Source of the DNA: Diabrotica undecimpunctata
Taxonomy: Eukaryota > Arthropoda > Insecta > Coleoptera > Chrysomelidae
DNA: 64,000 nt
Reading direction: 5' to 3'
NCBI RefSeq assembly: GCF_040954645.1
Contig: NC_092804.1
Location: 93,256,862 to 93,320,861, forward strand
Part shown: positions 56,760 through 64,000 of the stretch, piece by piece
Numbering within the stretch: the stretch's first letter is position 1
How the letters are laid out: each line of letters begins with the position of its first letter
Notes under the pieces: generated by a model
Seen by the model: only the letters and a program-made list of their open reading frames with translations
Databases searched by the model: none
Told to the model about the DNA's origin: nothing
Position numbers and translations under genes: made by a program

Positions 56760-57810
56760 ATGAAATGGACTGTGTCTATTAATGAAAACATTTTGCGTTT
56801 CTATTACAAGGTGACGGACCTCGATCGAGAAACGATCGGCTATCGACAACAATTGTATGCCGAATTTTGCAGGGAGTACCCACAGATTCAAGTATCTGAA
56901 CAGCGAATAGCAGATCAATACCGGGTAATTATAAGAAATAATCTTATCCCAGAGGCAAGACGCGATACCATCAGAAGCGAAGTCGAACAGGCGATTCATA
57001 ACCAAGAGCTAGTTGTGGATCAAGTCCATAATCAAATCCCTAATGAGCAGATTTCTGAGCTCACCATACAAGAAACTCAACCTATAAATACGCAGCAGGA
57101 CAACAACGAGTTGCACGATAGCCTGGTAAGAGAAATGGTACGTGCCGTACAAGAATTTAATAGTACAAGCACACTTAGCAGACCACCGCTACCAAAAATA
57201 AACTCTTGTAAGAAACTAGGTGCTGTTACAAATTATGAACACTGAAGTCCTACCCAATTATATCGTGGAAGCCCATACATTAGAATATTTGCATATGCTG
57301 ATTTATTGTGCAGCAACAGCAATTGCTAATGTTATGGGCATTAAGATCAGAACACGACGGGGAATTAATATCGGAAGGACTGAAAACAGAATTGCACCCT
57401 GGGAAAAAAGACTGCTGAGTAAAATTGAATTATTGCGCACGGATATTGGACAAATTACAGAATACATCCGAGGAGTAAGAAGTCGAAAAGTAATTAAAAG
57501 AACTGAAGAAATAATTCTGAACACTCCAAGACACTCACAACATGATCCAGAAAACAATACAGCTCAACACTGCCTAGACACATTAAAACAAAAACTCTCC
57601 GTTTATTCAGGTCGCCTAAGGAGATACAAAGTTAGTAACAACCGTAAATGCGACAATATACTTTTTGAGAATACAGAAAAGGCTTTCTATAGAAAACTGA
57701 ATTCCACCGTAGAAAATGTAAATAAATCCTACCCAAGCCAAGAAGAAATTCATGAGTTTTGGGGAAACCAACTTTTGACGCCAGCTACTCATAACAAAAA
57801 TGCTGGATGA
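56760..57810 (+). pseudogene. REL-LINE N-terminal part
   Basis: Two overlapping frames (56760-57245 and 57220-57810) encode Glu/Gln/Asn-rich helical sequence (EQRIADQYRVIIRNNL; WEKRLLSKIELLRTDIGQI). No zinc finger is obvious. The frames join by an indel near 57220-57240. Confidence 0.6.
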
Positions 57811-59510
57811 ATTGAAGACACGACGAACAACTGTCAACACTACAGGAATATTCCTTATGAGCCTTTCACCACTGAAGAAGTTTTGAACATTATCAAAGAG
57901 CTTCATAACTGGAAATCTCCTGGACCAGAAAGAGTTCAAAACTTCTGGCTAAAGAAGTTTTGGAGTGTTCATAACCTTTTAACATATCATAGAGCCTCAA
58001 CAGAAAGGATGCGCTAAGGGCTCCATGGGCTGCAAAGAACAACTTATCATCGACTCACGAGTCATTTCTAACCAGGCATACACCAAAAAAAGAAACCTTT
58101 TTACTGCCTTCATTGACTACAAGAAGGCTTTTGATTCAGTACCGCATGAATGACTTATAGATATATTAAAAATATATAAAGTCGATGATAATCTCGTGAC
58201 TTTTTGAAGCATATAATGGCAGAGTGGAAGACTAAAATTCAGGTGAAACCTGGTTTCACCAGGTATTTGAATACTGAAAGATCGAAACTGAAGATATCTC
58301 TTAACCGGGGTCTTTTCCAGGGAGACTCGTTAAGTCTACCTTGGTTCTGCCTAGCGATGAACCCACTATCTCAGCTGCTGAACTCCACTGACTCAGGATT
58401 TAGCATAAAAAATAACAACACTGTTGTGGCGAAGCTTAATCATCTGTTGTATATGAATGATTTAAAATTAATGGCTTCCACTCGCTTATATCAGATGCTA
58501 AAAACTGTAGAAACTTTCTCAAACTATATTAGTATGCATTTTGGACTAGACAAGTGCCGTATACTAAATATAGTCAGAGGAAAGGTTCAGCCCGGAGGTT
58601 TCGATATGCAAGATGGCCAAAACATCAAGGCAATGGGTGAAAATGATATGTACAAATATCTCGGAGTACAGCAAGCGCGAAAAATTGACCATAAACTAAT
58701 GAAAACCGAACTAACTTCCGAGTTCGTACGAAGAGTAAGACAACTAAATCGGTCATATCTTAATAGTAAAAATTTGTTTAAGGCATTAAATACATACGCC
58801 TGTTCCGCGCTGAGCTACTCATTTGGTATTATAAAGTGGTCAAAAACGGATATAGAGAGTCTTCAGCGGAAAGTAAGAACACTTCTCACAAAGGCGCAAA
58901 AACACCATGCAGTGCAGTAGAGAGAACAACATTACCGCGATATCAAGGGGGAAGAGGACTTATGGACATAGGTGAGCAATTGGATAAACAGGTTGCTAAT
59001 TTAAGAACTTATTTTCAGGTGCAGGCTGAGACATCTACCTTACATCGAGCAATTTGCGCAGTAGATGACACAACGCCGCTAAAACTAGGGAAACAACAAA
59101 TGCGCATAAACCACCTGACCCAGCAAGAAAAAATACGCACCTGAATGAGTAAACCTCCGCATGGGCGAAATCTCAATGAGATCAGCCAAGAATATGTCGA
59201 CAATACAGCGTCGAACTATTGGTTGACATCAGGAAAGATATTTCCCGAGACTGAGGGCTTTCTACTGGCCATTCAGGATCAGGTTATTCCAACTAAAAAT
59301 TACCTGAAATATATTGTTAAAGATCCTCAAGTCCAAAATGACAAATGCCGATATGGATGCCAAGCCCAAGAAACCATCCAACATCTTACCGGGGGCTGCC
59401 AGGCGTTTGTCGGAACTGATTATAAAGAACGCCATGACTCAGTAGGAAAGATTATCCACCAAGAACTAGCTGACAAACTGGGACTTCTCCAAACCGACCA
59501 TCTTCCTTAG
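57811..59510 (+). pseudogene. REL-LINE reverse transcriptase and zinc-knuckle region
   Basis: RT blocks: NWKSPGPERVQNFW (57920), FIDYKKAFDSVPH (58110), RGLFQGDSLS (58305), and the catalytic box as LYMNDLKLMA, with Asn in place of the first Asp of Y-x-D-D. Several TGA codons fall where Trp is likely, and about 150 bp are missing between 57990 and 58000. C-terminal CRYGCQAQETIQHLTGGC is the CCHC region before the endonuclease. Confidence 0.72.
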
Positions 59511-59529
59511 TAACAATATGTCTCAATAT

Positions 59530-59763
59530 TAATTACCATTTAAATGGGAATAAGCCACAATTAAAGGTTAAAATACGTTTATTGAGGTTTCAATTTCCAC
59601 TTCGGAAATAGTTCTAAAAATACGATTGATTTTTAGTATTTTGAGAACGATTTCCGAAGTGGAAATTGAAACGTCAATAAACGTATTTTAACCTTTAATT
59701 GTGGCTTATTCCCATTTAAATAGTAATTAATTTAAAATACCACAAGAAAATAGCTTCAGACCA
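59530..59763. mobile_element. Small inverted-repeat insertion, 12-bp target duplication
   Basis: Flanked by ATGTCTCAATAT (59518-59529 and 59764-59775). Arms of 82 nt (59529-59610 and 59649-59730), few mismatches, then 33 bp of unpaired 3' sequence. One arm holds motif E. Inserted in the REL-LINE. A 12-bp duplication suggests retrotransposition, as for Penelope-like elements. Confidence 0.75.
59637..59679 (+). ncRNA. Hammerhead-like motif E
   Basis: TATT - TTGAGAA - C - GATTTCC/GGAAATT (loop GAAGT) - GAA - ACGT - C - AATA. Helix I 4 bp, helix II 7 bp with one G-U. U3/A8 class. The opposite arm is a partly decayed copy. Confidence 0.45.
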
Positions 59764-59775
59764 ATGTCTCAATAT

Positions 59776-60190
59776 ATCAACACAGAATGCTTGAAAATGA
59801 CAACTACAAGCTATACTGGGACCGTACTGTGCTCACAGACCAACCAGTGGCACCGGATTCATACTAGTTATTAAACTTACCAGGCAAATAACACTTATTG
59901 ATGTGGCGATACCTAACACCAATAATGTGCGTGTTAAATACAACGAAAAGGTCGCCAAGTATAGAAATCTAGAAATACAAATCAGGAGACAATGGAGAAT
60001 GGAAAGTACCCAGACAGTACCAATTATTCTATCTACTACTGGTGTTATTCCCAAAAATCTCCTAGCCAACATCAAACAGCTGGGTCTAAATGAACATCTT
60101 TATAAGGCCATGCAGAAAGCTGTACTCCTCGCGACGTCCAGATGTGTACGAAAATTTTTGAGAGATACTTCAGCAAACCAAGTCACCTAG
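59776..60190 (+). pseudogene. REL-LINE endonuclease C-terminus
   Basis: ILVIKLTRQITLIDVAIPNTNNV..KYNEKVAKY...QW, the PD-D/E-K restriction-like endonuclease core (here LIDVAIP), split from the CCHC region by the insertion at 59530. Open through TGVIPKNLLAN and CVRKFL to the stop at 60190. Confidence 0.7.
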
Positions 60191-60300
60191 GGCTCGATAA
60201 CACGGAGAGTCCCACCAGAGCTCAATCCTTTTGATACCGTAGGTATCTGGGATGAGTGAATTTTCCCCTTAGAGGGAGTGTGAGCGGTATGGCTAAATCT

Positions 60301-61374
60301 GCGTTTATTGTCCAAAAGAATCCATTTATAGGACAAAATACAATACTAAAGTTGATGGATATGTGTCGTATTATGTACCGTCACATCGTGAGCTAGTTGC
60401 TCGACAGTGATTTTATTTTTGAACCCTTTGCTTGCCCTCTAATAGGATGGCAAGGACGAACATAACGTACTATCATTAGAAAACTGTAAAGCGGAGATTT
60501 AATATTTTTGTAAGTTTCAACCAAATATAAACTACCAGTATAAGTTTCCAACCTAATCCACTCTACTGACAGTTTCGTTTTTCTATAAGTTTTCTGACTA
60601 CCACACCTATCTTTAGTATTCTCAAACTTATCCTAAGAAATTAATTTGAATTTCAAATTTTTGCTAACTTTATGGAGCATCTTTAACGTGAATTCTTCTT
60701 AAGCGTTTAAGGTATTTTACTATTTTTTTTTGATCAAATGAAAGGCAGATATCGAGCACAGTTTATTAATTAAATCTTGCCCAAGTACTTTCGCTTCCTA
60801 GAGCATCTTCAGGGGCATTTCGTCAAATTTTGCCTATCCAACAATCTGTTGAGAATGTCATAAACATAGAATTGTACATTACACTATACGACACAAGGAC
60901 AAACTGTTTAAATATTTTTAAAAAACGGCGAAGCTACATATTGGTTGGCATCAGGAGAGAATGATGTTGTTTTTTAACATAGAGTGCCTTCCCTGCTTAA
61001 GTTATAAGTTAAGTATTATATGAACAGTACATTACAAAATTTATTCTATTCACATTCCATCTCAATAGCACTCTCAAATACATCAATTAACATTTCACTA
61101 TGCAATAATAAAAAGAACTCAACTTCCAACACATATTTGTTTTCCATATTCCAGATATCAAATGTTGAAAAAACATAAAGGACCTTTTATAAAAATCTTT
61201 AGTTCACCACCACTGAATTCTGATATCTGTATAAATGGTTGCCTAGCAGTAAACTTCAGTTCACCTACATTATCAAGAATTTTTTCAAATTTCCCAACTT
61301 AATTTTAACTTAACATATTCATTTTTAAATATTGCTGGCTACTGTCATGTTCAGACAAATACCTCAAGTTACAT
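60301..61374. other. Unassigned sequence with hammerhead-like motif F
   Basis: AT-rich, no ORF. Motif F at 60778-60817 suggests a Penelope-related repeat on the minus strand (ATTAATAAACTG follows its cleavage side). Confidence 0.5.
60778..60817 (-). ncRNA. Hammerhead-like motif F
   Basis: Minus strand: TGCCC - CTGAAGA - T - GCT/AGC (loop CTAGGA) - GAA - AGTACT - T - GGGCA. Helix I 5 bp, helix III 6-nt palindrome. C3/G8 class. The clearest isolated example. Confidence 0.5.
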
Positions 61375-61848
61375 TGACTCCTTTGTTCCGACTCCCCAGT
61401 TACTATCCACAAGTCCTCGTAGACACTTTGTCTTTGGACTAGCAACCTCCAGTGGAGTCTTACGTTGGCATGTTATCTATTCCTATTGTAACTTAAACAT
61501 CCTAGTATATAAAATAACCACTTTAATTAAAGCAAACATGAAATTTAAAATTTTTACCAAGGTTAATACAAAAATGTGGTTAAATAGTATTTAATAGTTC
61601 AATTACAATTAATTAGTATTCCAGTACGGTTTTTCAAGAGATACAGTTGAATTCGAACAAGCTTAATTAAGGTATTTAGAAGAAACTTTTGGTGATCGGT
61701 GTTTTGTAAGAAAATTTTATAAAAGTAATAAAAATGATCCACCAGATAGAGGAAAAAATAACATAGATCACAACAGTAATGGTTGCAGACGATGAAAGTA
61801 TTAACAAAAGACCACGTTTAATTAATCAGGTGGACACAGATAATTTAT

Positions 61849-61881
61849 AAATCTGACACCAGCTTGTTTGCCTTTTGTTGG
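61849..61881. repeat. 33-bp perfect inverted repeat with 62024-62056
   Basis: AAATCTGACACCAGCTTGTT and 13 more bases are the exact complement of 62024-62056 inside the RT gene. It lies at the very start of the retained RT frame. Confidence 0.9.
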
Positions 61882-63547
61882 CAGAAGAAATTTACATTGT
61901 TAGGAGTGACAAGGGAAATGTAACAGTGGCAATGTATAAGAATGATTACATTGAAAAAAGTAATAGTTTATTAAATGACACAAAAAGTTACATCAAACTT
62001 AAGAACAGTCCGGTGTGCACCCTCCAACAAAAGGCAAACAAGCTGGTGTCAGATTTAGCTTCTTCCATAACAACAGAAGTTGCAAAATCCTTGAAAATTT
62101 ACAATGCATTTGCACCCAGGTTTTATACACTGCCTAAAGTTCACAAACCCACTATTTCAATGAGACCTATTGTCTCTTCCATTGATGCTCCTAACAGTAA
62201 ACTTGCTAAACACCTCACGGATATCCTCACAATTGCCTATAACGAATCCAATGAATTCTATATTAGAGATTCTTTCACTTTTAGTAATTTCATTAACAAT
62301 GTTAAAGTTCCGAATAATTATATACTGATTAGTCTAGATGTTGTGTCACTGTTTACAAACTTACCACTACATGCTATTCTTAACAGTATCAAAAATAATT
62401 GGAACAGCATCCCTCCGCATACCAAGATCAGCTTAGATGATTTCATAATTGGCAATCATTTGGCACTCCAATGGGCAGCAAAATATCCCCCATACTATGT
62501 AACTTTGTTTTGGATGAACTTATAACAACGTGTAAAGAAAAGATACCTTTTCACATATCTTTTATTAAACGATATGTTGATGATTTCATTTTATCGGTCC
62601 CTGAAAACAAAGTAACTGATGTGTTAAACACCTTTAACGCCCAATGTGAACACCTAAAGTTTACGGTTGAGAGAGAGGCTGATAATATGATTCCTTTTTT
62701 AGACATGCTAATCCATCGTGGCAATGATGGCATGCTAAGGACGGAGTGGTATCGTAAACCTTGTTTTAGTAACCGTTTTATAAACTTTCATTCTCAACAT
62801 CCATCCAAGATGAAAACAAATTTGGTTTTGGCCCTGAAAACTAGGGTTATCAACTTGTCACACATCGAGTTCAGAGACAAGGGACTAAAAAAGCTGAGAT
62901 CTATATTACAAGAGAACTCCTATCCTATAGGGCTGTTAAATAAACTCATTTTCGGTTCTCCTTTTCCTTCGAATTTTTCTGACAACCAAAATTTTCATAA
63001 CAATGAGGTCCGACAATTGACATTGACACAGAACACATCAGTGATACCATCTAAAATAACTTATGGTTGCCTACCCTACATTCCAGTTTTGACACCGAAG
63101 CTAATGAACATCTTCAAAAATGTTAGTGATTTAAAAATTACAACCAAAAATGTGAAAACGGTATCGAAGTTATACACAAAAACAAAAGATCCTTTCACAA
63201 TACAGGAGTCATCGAATGTTGTTTATTCTATACCGTGTAATAATTGTAACAAAATATATATAGGAGAATCATCTCGTAATTTTCACAGTAGGGTGATCTC
63301 ACATCGTAGCGATATAAAAACCAAAAAAAAAATAAATGTATGTGCATTGACAGAACATGCATTAACGTTGAAACATGAATTTAATTTCGAGGATTCCTGT
63401 ATTTTGGCAAAGGAAAAGAACCATTCAAAACGTGTTTTCTTGGAAATGTGTTCCATAAAATCGAGTACATCTTGCATCAATAAAAAGTCAGACATAGATA
63501 AACTGAGCAACATTTATTGTTACTTACTGGAAAAACCTCCAAAATAA
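61875..63547 (+). pseudogene. Penelope-like reverse transcriptase with GIY-YIG endonuclease
   Basis: RT of the telomerase-related Penelope clade: VRSDKGNVTVAM, FYTLPKVHKP, RPIVSSIDAP, LISLDVVSLFTNLP, MGSKISPILCNF, and the catalytic RYVDDF. A one-base deletion near 62470-62485 shifts the frame (61875-62525 to 62471-63547). The C-terminus is a GIY-YIG nuclease (VVYSIPCNNCNKIYIGESSRNFHSRVISHR), which nicks the target. The N-terminal part before VRSDKG is missing. Otherwise open. Confidence 0.9.
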
Positions 63548-63958
63548 AATTAATATCTACCTGTACCCGTACCCACACAAATTACAGTTATATGCATAAC
63601 ATGTTGCATACCATTAAGACAGGTTTAAAAATTAAAATCACCTAAGATGGGCCTCTAGTATTTCTTAAAAAGAAATATGATATTAAGTACACCTAATTAC
63701 TTTTTAATCATAGGATTTTTTCTTTTTGTTCTCTATGTGCCAGAGTTAAAACACACCAGTAAAAGATGACAACAAAATTTTTACTATTTTTACCTAAATT
63801 TTAAAGAATTTTAAAATGTATTTTGTCCACTATTTTATATTTTATGTGTGTGTTATTAATGTTGAGTGTCTATGCTTTTATAAATAATCTCAACGACTAG
63901 TAAGTTGCACTGAAGATTTGTGATATTTTATAAATATTTACACTTTTTCTTATTACAG

Positions 63959-63998
63959 TGTCTTGAAAAAGGAATAAAACCATTCCGAAAGCTAGACA
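63959..63998 (+). ncRNA. Hammerhead-like motif C, copy 2
   Basis: Same as 52230-52269: TGTC, TTGAAAA, A, GGAAT/ATTCC, GAA, AGCT, A, GACA. It lies in the 3' end of the Penelope-like element; the window ends just after it. Confidence 0.45.
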
Positions 63999-64000
63999 AA

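Larger units (their letters stand above)
56340..60300 (+). mobile_element. R4/REL-type LINE, decayed
   Basis: Single-ORF LINE with RT and a restriction-like endonuclease at the C-terminus. 5' untranslated region about 56340-56760; 3' untranslated region with ...GGTATCTGGGATGAGTGAATTTTCC... at 60235-60300. Several internal stops and frameshifts. A hammerhead-bearing insertion sits at 59530-59763. Left border uncertain. Confidence 0.75.
61375..64000 (+). mobile_element. Penelope-like element (PLE)
   Basis: A terminal-unit-like segment (61400-61500, CACAAGTCCTCGTAGACA...) resembles the arms of 50825-51440, then a degenerate 5' region, RT-endonuclease ORF 61875-63547, and a 3' untranslated region ending at the window edge. 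The 3' end matches 51847-52336. Confidence 0.85.

Noticed and set aside
63900..63916. CTGAAGA near the Penelope 3' end (also 52186-52192)
   Set aside because: No helix II or GAA follows at the right distance.

Overview
The window comes from an animal nuclear genome, almost certainly an insect. Transposon families, introns, (GAA)n LINE tails and very abundant (TA)n tracts all fit; a beetle with a large repeat-rich genome is plausible but unproven. Nearly everything is mobile DNA. The only clear host sequence is one exon of an NSUN5-like rRNA cytosine methyltransferase gene (55977-56245, minus strand).

Layout. (1) 1-1924 and 14439-21600 are two halves of one Polinton (adintovirus-like) element: protein-primed DNA polymerase tail, integrase, coiled-coil protein, a packaging ATPase, a phospholipase A2-type capsid protein, adenain-like protease, penton-like and major capsid proteins, and two unassigned proteins. 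(2) 1925-14438 is a 12.5-kb Ty3/Gypsy retrotransposon (Gypsy-1) with 2.3-kb LTRs, inserted into the Polinton integrase gene with a perfect 4-bp target duplication. (3) 21729 to about 28900, minus strand, is a BEL/Pao element with a fusion-glycoprotein-like env gene; its integrase core is deleted. (4) 29150-48575 is a set of nested elements. An ISL2EU-like DNA transposon, apparently with ~0.6-0.8-kb inverted arms, contains two LINE 3' fragments and a second Gypsy element (Gypsy-2). Gypsy-2 in turn carries a MULE in its 5' LTR, an IS630/Tc1-related transposon in pol, and a (TA)n/LINE insertion in its integrase. (5) 48631-50340 is a piggyBac remnant. (6) 50825-64000 mixes Penelope-like fragments, several inverted repeats, a Tc1-like pseudogene, the host exon, an R4/REL-type LINE and a Penelope-like element with RT and GIY-YIG domains.

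The most unusual signal is in part 6. Seven sites from six repeat families have one hammerhead-ribozyme-like layout: helix I, a CUGANGA-like core, one extra base, a helix II hairpin, GAA, a self-complementary 4-6-nt helix III, one non-G base, then the helix I partner. An eighth site keeps only part of it. Families fall into two classes whose core positions 3 and 8 covary, C3/G8 or U3/A8. Hammerheads are known in Penelope-like elements; the extra base and the covarying class deserve a test.

Most genes are pseudogenes. Gypsy-1 pol, the Polinton ATPase and some capsid ORFs are open. Coordinates of broken genes give the outer limits of recognisable coding sequence.
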